Assembly: GCA_951799405.1 (NCBI GenBank)
Contig: OX637334.1
Location: forward strand, 12,524,001-12,588,000
Direction: 5' to 3'
Length of the DNA: 64,000 bases
From: Agapetus fuscipes
Taxonomy: Eukaryota > Arthropoda > Insecta > Trichoptera > Glossosomatidae
The first letter of the stretch is position 1. Each line of letters starts with the position of its first letter. Positions 11,331 to 21,299 of the stretch are shown in pieces. Below the pieces are notes generated by a model. That model was not told the DNA's origin and did no database searches. It saw only the letters and a program-made list of their open reading frames with translations. A program made the position numbers and the translations under genes.

Positions 11331-12084
11331 GACACTGACACACTCCTTGTTGATTCGCCCAGCGGATAAGTTGGAGTATTTGCATCTGTAACAGCAGTTG
11401 CGGGTGATATAATTATGCTGATAATAGGATACAACCGTGTCAAAAGCATCTTGCTGTTGTTTATGGAATCTAACCATACTATTTTTTCTTCTTATAATAT
11501 TAGGCTTAGCCAACTCCAAACTAAGTTCTCTTACAAAGCATTTTCATTTGCTTGTTATTTTTTTTCCTACTCTGGATACTTTTCAATCCAAAATAAATAT
11601 GTGTTTCTACGTATTACACACAAATAATAATATAAAATAATGATTACATAGTTATTTAGAAACACATAAAAAAAATACTTACCAAACCAAAGAATTTTTA
11701 TTTATTTTATTATCGGAAATAATAAATCACTTTAGTATCCCTGCAAGTTCCAGCAATATTGAAGAATAAAATACGACTGCAATGGTAGCGACGGAGATGC
11801 GCTATTTCGTGTGCTCCAATCGTAGCAAAATATGTGAGAGTGAGATGTGAATAGCGTCGCACTCACCGCGCACGCTTTACATGCATGACGCGAGCTACAG
11901 CGCCTTACGCTGTGTGATTGTATTGGTGCCATTTGTTTTATTGTATTGGTGAATTTATTTCCGACTTTTACAAAACAGCTCTGCTGCCCCTTATTAGTGT
12001 GGATTATTAAATTTTTTTTTTTTAATTAAATTCGTAAATGTATGAGGGAGGAATACCTAGAATCTGAGCTCCATGTAAATTATA
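11331..12084. other. intergenic, nothing firm
   Basis: AT-rich, with a moderately GC-rich patch at about 11780-11920 holding a acagcgccttacgctgt palindrome. No gene or complete element was recognised. Confidence 0.35.
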
Positions 12085-12372
12085 TTTATAGAGATATTAA
12101 AGATTATAATAAGCAAGTGTACTGCCTACACTGCATAGGGGAGGGAAGGTTAATAGGTGAGTATGAGGTTGATCACCTATGCTGTACAAATTTGGTTCAC
12201 CTGCCAATACAACTGCAGGGCATCTGTTTATTTGAGTTTTGGGTTTGAATGTTTAAGCTTATATGCAGGATGTAAAAGCGCGACCTTATACATATGTGTC
12301 GGCTTGTGGGCATGAATTCAATATGAAACCTAAATATAATTTATTTTTACAACTTAGGTTAGATTAGATAAT
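12085..12372 (+). repeat. RTE-type LINE 3' tail, diverged
   Basis: Contains a diverged form of the repeat module (tttggttcacctgccaatac, ctgcagggcatctg, gcttgtgggcatgaattcaa) and ends in ttaggttagattagata. Confidence 0.6.
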
Positions 12373-12499
12373 CGAAGGGAATGATAAATCACACGTTTTG
12401 ACAAAGGTAAGGTTTTAATTACTTCAAATGGACGAGTACATTATAATGACTATTATTCACTATTTTGTTAATTCTCTCATGGTCGTAGAAAAAGTATTG

Positions 12500-12621
12500 T
12501 ATGCCACTGCACGTAATTAGTCTTTGTAACACTCGTGCTTTCTATTTTGCCATTCGGCTGCGCCTCATGGCACAAACTAGCACTCGTGTTAAAAAGACTA
12601 TCATTACTTGGCAGTGGCATA
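12500..12621. repeat. short inverted-repeat element (hairpin MITE-like)
   Basis: The ends atgccactgc and gcagtggcat are inverted, and the pairing continues through agtcttt and aaagact and into the loop. Arms are about 40 bp with mismatches. No clear target duplication was found. Confidence 0.5.
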
Positions 12622-12976
12622 AATAACTATTAAAAGTTCCAAAAGTGCATAAAATCATTTTTATTTCCTCGTGAATTTTAAACTGTTCTTACAACATCAC
12701 AATTATAAGTTTTACAATTTGTTATCCTTGAGGTACTTTTTTCTAACATTTAAACTTCAGTTTCGTGTTATTTGTCTCAAAAGTTTGAAAGAATTTATTG
12801 TTGTAATTTAATTGTAAAAACTTCTACTTCCTCTTCTTTTTGGCAAAGTCTCACGGATACCAAGGCGCCAGTACCTAATCGTCTTCCTCTTCTTTGTGGC
12901 AAAACCACACGGATGACAGAGGCGCCAGTGTCCATTTACGAGTATATTGCAAATAATTAACTTATACACCTTTAAA

Positions 12977-13951
12977 ATGAAGTGCAATAAGTGTTTCAAC
13001 GACATAAGCCCAAAAAAAACTCTAAAGTGCTCGAGGTGCTATATGAGCTACCACCCGTCCTGCCAAGAGAAATCCTCTGACACCATCAAGAAGATGACTG
13101 CAAGGACTCGCTCTCAATGGGCTTGTAACACATGCAGAGTGGAGGACCCGAGAACCTCCAAGCCGGGCCCCACTCCATCTCCATGTGCAGTCTCTCACCC
13201 TGCAACAAGCTCACCACCTTCTTCTACAATCCATGTAGACAAGGTGATGAAGGCTCTGGAAGAGCTGCAGAGTAGATGTGCTGCTCTGGAGGGGAGGTGC
13301 AAGGATCTGGAGGCGGAGAGGAAGGTCTGCACGTGTAAGTGCGAAGAGAGGATTGATGACTTTGAACGTGCTTTGCAAACTAAGACACTCCTTCCAGAAT
13401 CTAAGGATGAAGAACTGGAGCAACTAAAGGCTAATGTTGTTCGTCTCACGCAAGAAAATGTTGATAGGGAACAATACTTGAGATCGCACAACATTGAAAT
13501 TACTGGTGTACCGGAGAATAAGGATGAGTCGTTAGGTGATATTGTTTCCAAAATTGCAGGAAAATTGGACATAAACTTTGAGATAAATGAGGTTAATTTT
13601 GCTCGTCGGGTTGCTGCCTGGAGTAATGAAAAAAAACCTTCAAAGATAGTTGTGCAATTTAAAAACCGAAGCCTCGTGGAAAATTTCTTAGCAGCCATCC
13701 GTAGAAGACGTGGCCTTAACATCAAGGATCTGGGTTTCCAAGGACAGGAGCACCGAATATACTTGAACTACCACTTAACACCAACAAACAAAAAACTCTT
13801 TAAACAGGTCAGGGAATTGGCCAAGGCCAAAGAGTACCAATTTGTGTGGATTAAACAATGTCGAATATATACCAGGAAAGATAGCAGTTCGAGGGCTATC
13901 CTTTTGTCAGAAACGAATCTGACCTTAAGAAGATATTCTGACTATTTATAA
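12977..13951 (+). CDS. LINE ORF1 protein: PHD-type finger, coiled coil, nucleic-acid-binding domain
   Basis: The frame opens at 12947, but the Met at 12977 sits right before the first zinc ligands and is the likely start. Residues 1-50 form a PHD-like finger (CNKCFNDI, CSRCYMSYHPSCQ, WACNTCR). A Pro/Ser-rich linker follows. Residues about 85-165 are a heptad-rich coiled coil (ALEELQSRCAALEGRCKDL). The C-terminal part (RSHNIEITGVPENKDE to FVWIKQCRIYTRKD) resembles the RRM-like and C-terminal domains of LINE ORF1 proteins. In the family it binds element RNA and acts as a chaperone during integration. ORF2 begins 247 bp downstream. No internal stops occur. Confidence 0.85.
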   Translation: MKCNKCFNDISPKKTLKCSRCYMSYHPSCQEKSSDTIKKMTARTRSQWACNTCRVEDPRTSKPGPTPSPCAVSHPATSSPPSSTIHVDKVMKALEELQSRCAALEGRCKDLEAERKVCTCKCEERIDDFERALQTKTLLPESKDEELEQLKANVVRLTQENVDREQYLRSHNIEITGVPENKDESLGDIVSKIAGKLDINFEINEVNFARRVAAWSNEKKPSKIVVQFKNRSLVENFLAAIRRRRGLNIKDLGFQGQEHRIYLNYHLTPTNKKLFKQVRELAKAKEYQFVWIKQCRIYTRKDSSSRAILLSETNLTLRRYSDYL

Positions 13952-14198
13952 AAAATACCCATCATATTGTTACGATTTGCTTTTCTTTTTCTTTTTCATT
14001 AGTGTCTTTTTTTCTCTATACATGTTACAGAGTTATGTTCTACACTTCTGTAATGATCGATTTTGTTATTAATTTGTCTACGACTACAACATCACTATCC
14101 ACCTCTCATATTCCAGTCCTTCTTACCTCTTTAGCAGCATCCATGGTTGCCCCATTAATACTCATTGAATTCTATTGTTTTTCTACACTTTCTCCACT

Positions 14199-17057
14199 AT
14201 GAACCTGATAACATACTACCAAAACGTCAGGGGTCTTAGGACTAAAACACATCTATTTTATAGCAATATTTTGTGCAATGATTTTGATATAATTTGCCTT
14301 ACAGAATCTTGGCTGAATGAAAATTTTTATGATCACGAACTCTTTGACAGCCGATACTGCGTTTACAGACTTGACAGAGATTACCATACAACTGAACAAA
14401 AATTGGGAGGAGGAGTCCTTATTGCGGTTAAGTCTAGTTTAACATCATCTATCAGAACGGGCTGGGCTTCAGACTCAAAAGCGGAAGAGTTATGGATAAC
14501 CATTACCTTGTCAACATCAATGAAATTGAATTTGTGCTGCGTATACCTGCCTCAGGGTCAAAACCACTCACAAAGACTAGGTAAGTTCTTTGAAAATGCA
14601 TCGCAACTAGTATTAAATAATGTAGATGACAAATTTATATTGCTAGGTGATTTCAATTTGCCTGGAATATGCTGGGAGCCGACAGATGAACCAAATTCTT
14701 TTAGTGTAACTAATCATAGTTCCCACGATTCCCCTATGATCGATTTCATGTCATTCACGGATTTCAAACAATATAACGGCATTACAAACGTCAATGGTCG
14801 AATACTTGACCTCATATTAAGTAACATTGAAAGTTGTAACGTGTCTCACTGCACAGACTCCCTGGTTAGTGAAGATTCTCACCACAAATCTTTACTGTTA
14901 CAACTTGACAATGTCAGCATTCCATACATAAAACTGGATCCGAGACGAGTAAAATTATTTTATAGAGCAAACTACGATCATATTAAACAGCATCTGGTAA
15001 ATGTTGACTGGGGTAGCATTCTTTCGGGTAAGACTATTGATGAAGCATTGGACCGTTTCTATGAAATTTTGTATCATTGTATACAACTGTTCGTCCCATC
15101 AAAAATACGTACAAGTTCTCAAAGATTTCCCGTTTGGTATTCACACCCATTGGTCAAAGTTATAAGGGAAAAACTAAAGGTTCATAAGAAATGGAAAAAA
15201 TCAGGCCTACTTCAGGACTATGATGAATATTCCTTACTTAGAGAACGCCAAAAAAAAATGCAACTCGAATGTTACAGAACCTTTATTAATAGAACAGAGT
15301 TAAATATTAAAAATGACCCAAAGAATATCCACAGCTACGTTAAATGTATGAAATCACAATCAGGTTTCCCACAAAACATGTATTATAAAAACACTGTAAC
15401 TAACGAAATGGAACAGGTATGCGAGATGTTCAGTGACTTCTTTCAGTCATCGTTTACATCGAGTGCTTGTCCAGTACCAGACGTGGTGAGCCCTGGAGAG
15501 ATTGATATCGCCCGCATTTCTTTTGAACCATCTGATATTTTGAAAAATCTCAAACAAATGGACTTGAATAAAAGTCCGGGCCCCGATGGAATTCCCCCGC
15601 TATTCATAGTTAAATGCGCAGAGGAATTGGTCGCTCCGCTTTCCATTTTATTTAATTTGTCATTTACAACTGGAGTATTCCCGGATACTTGGAAGAGATC
15701 CTTTGTAACTCCCATCCATAAATCGGGGCCAAAGCATAACGTAGAGAACTATAGGCCTATCTCCAAACTCTCCTTGTTCAGCAAATTGATGGAGAAAATC
15801 GTGGTAGAGCAACTGACTCCAGCGTTAAAGAGTTTTATTCTTCCAAATCAACATGGATTTTGTAAAGGCAGATCGGCTGACTCAAATTTGGTTGAATTCA
15901 CTGACTACTTACACAATTCAATGAGTGGTGGGGGACAGGTTGATGCCGTGTATACGGACTTCTCGAAAGCCTTCGACAAAATTAACCATGAAATATTAAT
16001 CCATAAGCTCGGGAGGTATGGAGTGCACGGCAACCTGCTACGATGGTTATCTTCTTACATTATTAATAGACTCCAAGCAGTAACGGTAGAGGGTAATACT
16101 TCTCCATTTCAACAATGTCCATCTGGCGTTCCACAGGGCTCACATTTGGGGCCTGTATTATTTATTTTGTACATAAATGATATTCAGCATTGTTTCAGAT
16201 CATCTTCTTTCTTGATCTATGCTGACGACATTAAAATATACAAAAGAATTAAATGCTCCAAAGATTCCGAACAACTTCAGTTTGATTTACAGAGTTTGTC
16301 CCACTATTGCTCAAGAAGTAGCCTATTTCTGAACGTTGCTAAGTGCTGCTCAATATCTTTTACTCGTCGCAATACCCCTTACTATTTTAACTATACAATA
16401 GACGGTATATCCCTTAGAAAGTGTAGTGAGGTAAAGGACTTGGGTGTTCTTCTGGACAGCAAAATGACGTACAGGGCTCATATCAATTGGAGAGTGAGTG
16501 GGGCCCTTAGGCAGCTGGGATTTATTCTGAGAATCTCTAAGCCATTTAAACTACTAAATACAATAAAATTGCTCTATTATACGTACGTAAGGACATGTCT
16601 GGAATATGCCACGGTTGTTTGGAATCCTCAATATACTACGTATATTGATAGACTAGAGAGGGTCCAGAACAAATTTTTAAAGTCTCTTAATTATAGATGT
16701 CGTGTCACATTTGACAACTACCGCCTTTCTGCCAAATATCATCAATTAATGACCTTAGAAAATAGACGTACCGTTACTGACATGAAATTTCTACATAAAA
16801 TAGTGAACAATACAATCGATTCACCCGACTTGCTTAAAAAAATTTTTTTGAACTGTCCCATACGACGAACTAGATCCTTGCTTACATTTAAACAACCTAC
16901 CTGTGCAACTAATTATTTACAGAGCGCATTCATATACCGGGCCTGCAATAACTACAATATTTTTTTTGTCAACATTGATCTGTGTAACACCACCATACTG
17001 CAATTCAATGAAGCTGTAAAAAGATCCCTTATGACAGCGGGGGCTCATGGGGTTTAA
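14199..17057 (+). CDS. LINE ORF2 protein: AP endonuclease and reverse transcriptase, intact
   Basis: The open frame runs from 14175. The Met at 14199 starts the endonuclease (ITYYQNVRGLRTK, CLTESWLNE, LLGDFNLPG, ILDLILSN, SEDSHHKSLL). The reverse transcriptase follows with SPGPDGIPPLFI, NYRPISKLSLFSKLMEKI, YTDFSKAFDKINH, SGVPQGSHLGPVLF and the catalytic LIYADDIKIY. The remainder is the C-terminal thumb and tail. It is about 950 residues, a usual length for the CR1/Jockey group. The protein nicks DNA and copies the element RNA at the nick. All catalytic residues I can place are present, so the product is potentially active. Calling CR1 rather than Jockey is uncertain. Confidence 0.93.
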   Translation: MNLITYYQNVRGLRTKTHLFYSNILCNDFDIICLTESWLNENFYDHELFDSRYCVYRLDRDYHTTEQKLGGGVLIAVKSSLTSSIRTGWASDSKAEELWITITLSTSMKLNLCCVYLPQGQNHSQRLGKFFENASQLVLNNVDDKFILLGDFNLPGICWEPTDEPNSFSVTNHSSHDSPMIDFMSFTDFKQYNGITNVNGRILDLILSNIESCNVSHCTDSLVSEDSHHKSLLLQLDNVSIPYIKLDPRRVKLFYRANYDHIKQHLVNVDWGSILSGKTIDEALDRFYEILYHCIQLFVPSKIRTSSQRFPVWYSHPLVKVIREKLKVHKKWKKSGLLQDYDEYSLLRERQKKMQLECYRTFINRTELNIKNDPKNIHSYVKCMKSQSGFPQNMYYKNTVTNEMEQVCEMFSDFFQSSFTSSACPVPDVVSPGEIDIARISFEPSDILKNLKQMDLNKSPGPDGIPPLFIVKCAEELVAPLSILFNLSFTTGVFPDTWKRSFVTPIHKSGPKHNVENYRPISKLSLFSKLMEKIVVEQLTPALKSFILPNQHGFCKGRSADSNLVEFTDYLHNSMSGGGQVDAVYTDFSKAFDKINHEILIHKLGRYGVHGNLLRWLSSYIINRLQAVTVEGNTSPFQQCPSGVPQGSHLGPVLFILYINDIQHCFRSSSFLIYADDIKIYKRIKCSKDSEQLQFDLQSLSHYCSRSSLFLNVAKCCSISFTRRNTPYYFNYTIDGISLRKCSEVKDLGVLLDSKMTYRAHINWRVSGALRQLGFILRISKPFKLLNTIKLLYYTYVRTCLEYATVVWNPQYTTYIDRLERVQNKFLKSLNYRCRVTFDNYRLSAKYHQLMTLENRRTVTDMKFLHKIVNNTIDSPDLLKKIFLNCPIRRTRSLLTFKQPTCATNYLQSAFIYRACNNYNIFFVNIDLCNTTILQFNEAVKRSLMTAGAHGV

Positions 17058-17599
17058 TCGTTGGATGCTTTTCCTTTTCCTTTCCTTTTCCTTTTCCTTT
17101 TCTTTTTCCTTCCCTTTCCTATTCTTCCCCCCATTCCTTTTCCTCTCTTTATGTGATGATTAAGTTAATAGTCGTTTTCTCTTTGTTTTTTTCTTTCTTC
17201 TTCTTAATTTTTCTCATATTACTTTCCAAATTTTTCTTGTTTCTCCTTCTTAATTAAGCTGTAAACTAAATTATACCTACTACATTATGTTTGCAAACTT
17301 TGCTGGTTTTTGAAATTGTATAACTATGTTGTTTATCCCATATATTACATGTTTAACTGTTTGTTTATCTAATAAAAAAAAAAAAAAAAAATAAATAAAA
17401 AAAAAAAAGCTCCTGGCAATAACCTTAAAGGTGCGAAAACAGCCTTGTGGTTGCAAGTAGCTCCGCGAGACAACCTTTAGCTCTTATTTAGGCAAACTTT
17501 AAGAGCTTTTAGCAGTTATAGTTCTGAAAAGGTTAATTTTAATGCTTACTAGTAATTTTCTTACGGCAGCCATATTTTTTTGTTAAAAAAAATAACTAT

Positions 17600-17857
17600 T
17601 ATAAATAATTATAAAAAATTATAAAAAACACAGAGTTTTATTTTCACAAATTGAGTTTTTATTTCCACCTCAAGTACTTTCGACTTATTCACGTCATTAT
17701 CAAGAGGATACTCTTGAGAGGATAATCAAGAGGATACTCTTGAGAGGATCCTCTTGATAATGACGTGAATAAGTCGAAAGTACTTGAGGTGGAAATAAAA
17801 ACTCAATTTGTGAAAATAAAACTCTGTGTTTTTTATAATTTTTTATAATTATTTATA
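17600..17857. repeat. 258-bp palindrome with perfect 110-bp arms
   Basis: The left arm 17600-17709 is the exact reverse complement of the right arm 17748-17857. The 38-bp spacer is itself made of the repeated phrase aagaggatactcttgagagg. The arms carry ttcacgtcattatcaagagg and gtcgaaagtacttgaggtgg. That style of sequence is common at the ends of Penelope-like elements, but no protein is attached here. Confidence 0.9.
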
Positions 17858-19204
17858 AAAATGAATTTTCACTGTGTGAATACACAAACTTTAAAAAGTC
17901 TAAAAATAACTATCTTAATCAATAGCAATATTTTAATTCAATAAGGCAAAATTTGAATAAGGTATGCTATGCGATTTAAATTATATACCTTTTTGTATTA
18001 ATATAAGTTGTATTTATAATGTAACTTACCACCAAACACTTGATTTAAAAAAAAAACCATCAAAATCTTAAATTTGTTAACAACAAGTTACGAAAGGCCC
18101 GTCTCGTATACAGAACTATTATCCTAAAGTATCACGATAAAGTGCCATTCGCAGTATGTTTTACATTTCCCCTGATTTCATGAAGCCATTTATTATTTTG
18201 TTTGAATACAACTCACACTTATCTATCCATTTTGAAACTTGGTAAGACGGGGAATATGGCGCGCCATTATAATATGTATTTTAATTCACGGCTGTGTAAA
18301 AAATCTTCCACAGAAACATTTTATAACCTGAGCGAGAGCTAGAGAACCGAATGCCGATTTCCATACAAAGGTTCTGGGACCTTTTTGTAACCTTTTTAAA
18401 ACCTAAATGGTTACTTGGGAGCTGTAAAAATTTAAATTTTAAATTCCTAACCAAAGAGGAGATATTTGAGATCAAAGTGGCCAGTACGGCAAAACGCCAA
18501 TTTCATATGTTATATTTAACTAAAAATCCTATTGTTACTTTAGAATTCTACATCTAAAGAATAGATATCAATCCATCGATTGTAAAGCTAGGTAAATCTT
18601 GTTGATCAATTTCAAATAGCTCCGTAACTCTAGATGATTTCAAAACAGCTAGAAATCAAACCTCATACTCTTTTACCATGTATACTTGTACATGTTGTAC
18701 TTACCTTGTACATACTTTTCAAGCATGTCAACCTCTGGAGCTTAAATTGACTTAGATTGTGTTTTTTCAGCATTTATAAGGCTTAAACTAAAAAAAAATC
18801 ATCTATAAGTTTGTCCTTTTCATTCAGGACAAAGTCACTCTGGTAAGTTTTGACAATAAAATTAAATGCAGAAGGTAGATACAATAAGATGAGATAGATC
18901 TGAAAGATCAAATGCCACAGACTAGTAGGATCATAAAAAATATTATACTGGAGTCCTTCAAAATCAACATTCTATTTAAATGAAACTAGTGTTTTAATTG
19001 TTAAGTAATCAACAGCCATAAATAATCTGCGTAATACACACATAAGGAACAGTTGGCAGTCAAATTAATGTTTGATCACAGCAGGGTTAAACTATAATCT
19101 AAGTTGCAAAGAGGTTTTAACATAAGATTTAAGAGTTACTGCATTTTTTTTTCTTGATGAACAGGTTAATATGAGGCTAAATAAAATAAATAAGTATTTC
19201 GATG
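17858..19204. other. AT-rich intergenic DNA
   Basis: Only short chance ORFs. I see no gene or complete element. Confidence 0.45.
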
Positions 19205-19369
19205 ATTGATTGAGGGTGATAGCATGTTTGGATGATTGGTGAGGCCTGTTTTTGTGTGAATCACACCACAAGAGTCTTCAGCAAGCTTGGTTGTCTCTAA
19301 AGCAGCGGTTTCCAAACTGGGGGGCGCGCCTCCCAGGGGAGGCTCGAGGTATGGCCAAGGGAGGCGTCA

Positions 19370-19625
19370 AATTTTTTTTTTTTTTTTATATTTTAAAAAA
19401 AAAATAGATTTGTGGAAAGGAATGCAATCCACCAACCTATTTTGCCTGGCCAGTTGTCTTCATGCGAAAGCAGAAGCTTGTGTGCATGCAACGGCATGTG
19501 TTGAACCAGGGTCGAAGTTATCATCGCGGGATTCGAACCAGCGTTATCCGGTTCCAAATAACCTGTCTTGATCCCCGTGGCCATAAGACCGACATATTAT
19601 ATATGCATAAAAATATTAGAAAAAA
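19370..19625 (-). repeat. second tRNA-derived SINE family, poly(A)-tailed
   Basis: Read on the minus strand it has gtcggtcttatggccacggg and a perfect B box within ctggttcgaatcccgcgatg. An unrelated body follows, ending in a long A-run (T-run at about 19372-19388 on the plus strand). It differs from the common SINE in body and tail. It sits inside the hAT element. Confidence 0.65.
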
Positions 19626-19668
19626 AAAATTTTTAGGGAGTTAACTTCAAAATTATGTGACTACCCTT

Positions 19669-20069
19669 AGTCAACGACGTTACCATGTTGAAAGCACCGG
19701 TTCCCATAGATCACCGAAGTTAAGCAACATTGGGCGCGGATGGTACTTGGATGGGTTACCGCTCAGGTACACCGCGTGTCGTTGGCATCTTGGACTGTAG
19801 TCCGTAGTCCAGTGGTAACACTTGGAATCGGATCCCGGCGGAACACAAAAATATACCATTTATATTTCCAAATGTACTCTTCGCTGGGTTGAAAATTCAT
19901 AAACGTTTACCAAAGACCGGTCACTGAAAGGTCCATCCAACCTTACAACAAATGGGTCTTGCTTGAGAATTGGCGCTTTCTACAGCGACGACCAAGCTCG
20001 CAGAGGGTGTGATACACACAAAAACAGCGCTCACCAAATAAATCATCCTAATATTATTATTATTAATAT
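19669..20069 (+). repeat. SINE with a 5S rRNA-derived head followed by a tRNA-like head
   Basis: Positions 19670-19786 are a 5S rRNA-like sequence, including gatcaccgaagttaagcaac, ggtacttggatgggttaccg and the end gtgtcgttggc. It is followed directly by the tRNA-like part (ccgtagtccagtggtaacac and ggatcccggcgg), the common SINE body and an (ATT)n tail. A 7-bp direct repeat, taccctt, at 19662-19668 and 20070-20076 is the likely target duplication. The 5S part retains the internal control regions known to bind TFIIIA/TFIIIC, so this could be a type 1 polymerase III promoter. Confidence 0.85.
19670..19786 (+). ncRNA. 5S rRNA-like segment, part of a SINE (not a 5S gene)
   Basis: Close in length and order to insect 5S rRNA, with conserved ccgaagttaagcaac and ggtacttggatggg. 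Several substitutions occur, and it reads without a terminator into the tRNA-like module, so it is a retroposon head and not a working 5S gene. Confidence 0.85.
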
Positions 20070-20397
20070 TACCCTTCTCCCCCCCCCCCCGTCAACAGGA
20101 TTTTATGGACAAAATGATCAAATGATAAAATGATGAATTTCTTAAATTTTCCAAAAACCTAGGGAAGGAGGCGCGAAAAAATAATCTGTCTTGGGGAGGC
20201 ATGGTTGCATAAAGATTGGAAACCAGTGCTCTAAAGAAAACGCTAATTGCTCAAGCAAGACCCAGTTGGTGGAAGAGAGAAGACATATTAAGTAAATGAT
20301 TATACTGTTGTGCTCTGACGAGAATCAAACTCTTAACCTCCTAATCCCGAATCCGAAGTGTTAATCACTGGGCTACGGATCAGCTAACTACTCATAT

Positions 20398-20560
20398 TTG
20401 ATAATTGGTTCACTTTTGAAAAGCGGCAAGAGTTGCAGAGTTTATGTTCAGTTGGGTTTTTCATTTTCTTTTAAAAGCACACGTGCAGTATATGTAATGG
20501 TGAATTTACACGTGTGTGCATTGTATGTTTGCCACTTAGATTATAGATATGCGCTCACAA
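20398..20560 (+). repeat. RTE-type LINE 3' tail fragment
   Basis: Matches the module in ttggttcacttttg, gcggcaagagttgcagagtt and the gccacttagattatag end, with losses in between. Confidence 0.55.
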
Positions 20561-20926
20561 GCAAGCACGTGCAAGTTGTATTTTTAGTTGTGTGCATATA
20601 GAAGAGCTATTTTAATAAGCTGGTCTATTTTTACACTGCAGACAGTAATCTGTATGTACTCTACGAGTTGTTTATAGCTAGTATCATGACACATGCCAAC
20701 TATTTCCTAGTCTGTATTATTCCACAATTAGTGTAATGAAGAACTCGTGTATGTAAACATATCCAAGTAAATAAACAATGAATCATTTATCTTTTCCTAG
20801 ACTAAGGTTTTGTTAATTTTAGCAAGGTCTCAAGAAAGCACCCTTTCTTCCTGGGTGATTAATTTTAAAGAGAGTTTTCATTATTTTAAATGTCAAAGGA
20901 CCGTCCAGGAACCTTAAAGTAACTCC

Positions 20927-21299
20927 AGCTGTGGTTTTTCCCAGACTTCCATTACCTTGTGTATTGTAAAATAGTCAGTTCAGCTTGATGAAGCTTGCCA
21001 TCCCAACTGTGGTTTTCCCAGACTTCCATTACCTTGTGCATTGTAAAATAGTCAGTTCAGCTTGATGAAGCTTGCCATCCCAACTGTGGTTTTCCCAGAC
21101 TTCCATTACCTTGTGCATTGTAAAATAGTCAGTTCAGTTTGATGAAGCTTGCCATCCCAACTGTGGTTTTCCCAGACTTCCATTACCTTGTGCATTGTAA
21201 AATAGTCAGTTCAGCTTGATGAAGCTTGCCATCCCAACTGTGGTTTTCCCAGACTTCCATTACCTTGTGCATCGTAAAATAGTCAGTTCAGCTTGATGA
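20927..21299 (+). repeat. 77-bp tandem repeat, about five copies
   Basis: The unit with ttttcccagacttccattac and gtcagttcagcttgatgaag repeats at 77-bp steps (phrase starts near 20941, 21018, 21095, 21172 and 21249). Copies differ at only a few bases, which points to recent expansion. Confidence 0.93.

Larger units (their letters stand above)
12820..17409 (+). mobile_element. CR1/Jockey-group non-LTR retrotransposon with two intact ORFs
   Basis: The 5' leader has two copies of a unit of about 50 bp (12827-12932) containing ggcaaa, cacggat and ggcgccagt. ORF1 (PHD and coiled coil) and ORF2 (endonuclease plus reverse transcriptase) follow, then a (TTCCTTTTCC)n tract at about 17068-17130 and a terminal A-rich run at 17371-17408. 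Both ORFs are uninterrupted, so this is the best preserved LINE in the window. The exact 5' end and the target duplication were not determined. Confidence 0.85.
19303..20228. mobile_element. non-autonomous hAT-type element, 926 bp
   Basis: The terminal inverted repeats are cagcggtttccaaac on the left and the inverted form of gattggaaaccagtg on the right. It is flanked by a perfect 8-bp duplication, ctctaaag, at 19295-19302 and 20229-20236. An 8-bp duplication with CAG...CTG-like ends is diagnostic of hAT elements. No transposase is encoded. The interior contains two SINEs inserted later. Confidence 0.88.
19205..20392 (-). repeat. SINE copy interrupted by a hAT-type insertion
   Basis: The tail and body lie at 19205-19302 and the remainder at 20229-20392. 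Joined at the 8-bp duplication they make one minus-strand SINE. Its tRNA-like head at about 20310-20385 shows ccgtagcccagtgattaaca and gagtttgattctcgtcagag on the minus strand. Confidence 0.8.

Noticed and set aside
19670..19786. A functional 5S rRNA gene
   Set aside because: It runs into a tRNA-like module without a T-run terminator, carries substitutions, and is flanked by a SINE-type target duplication.
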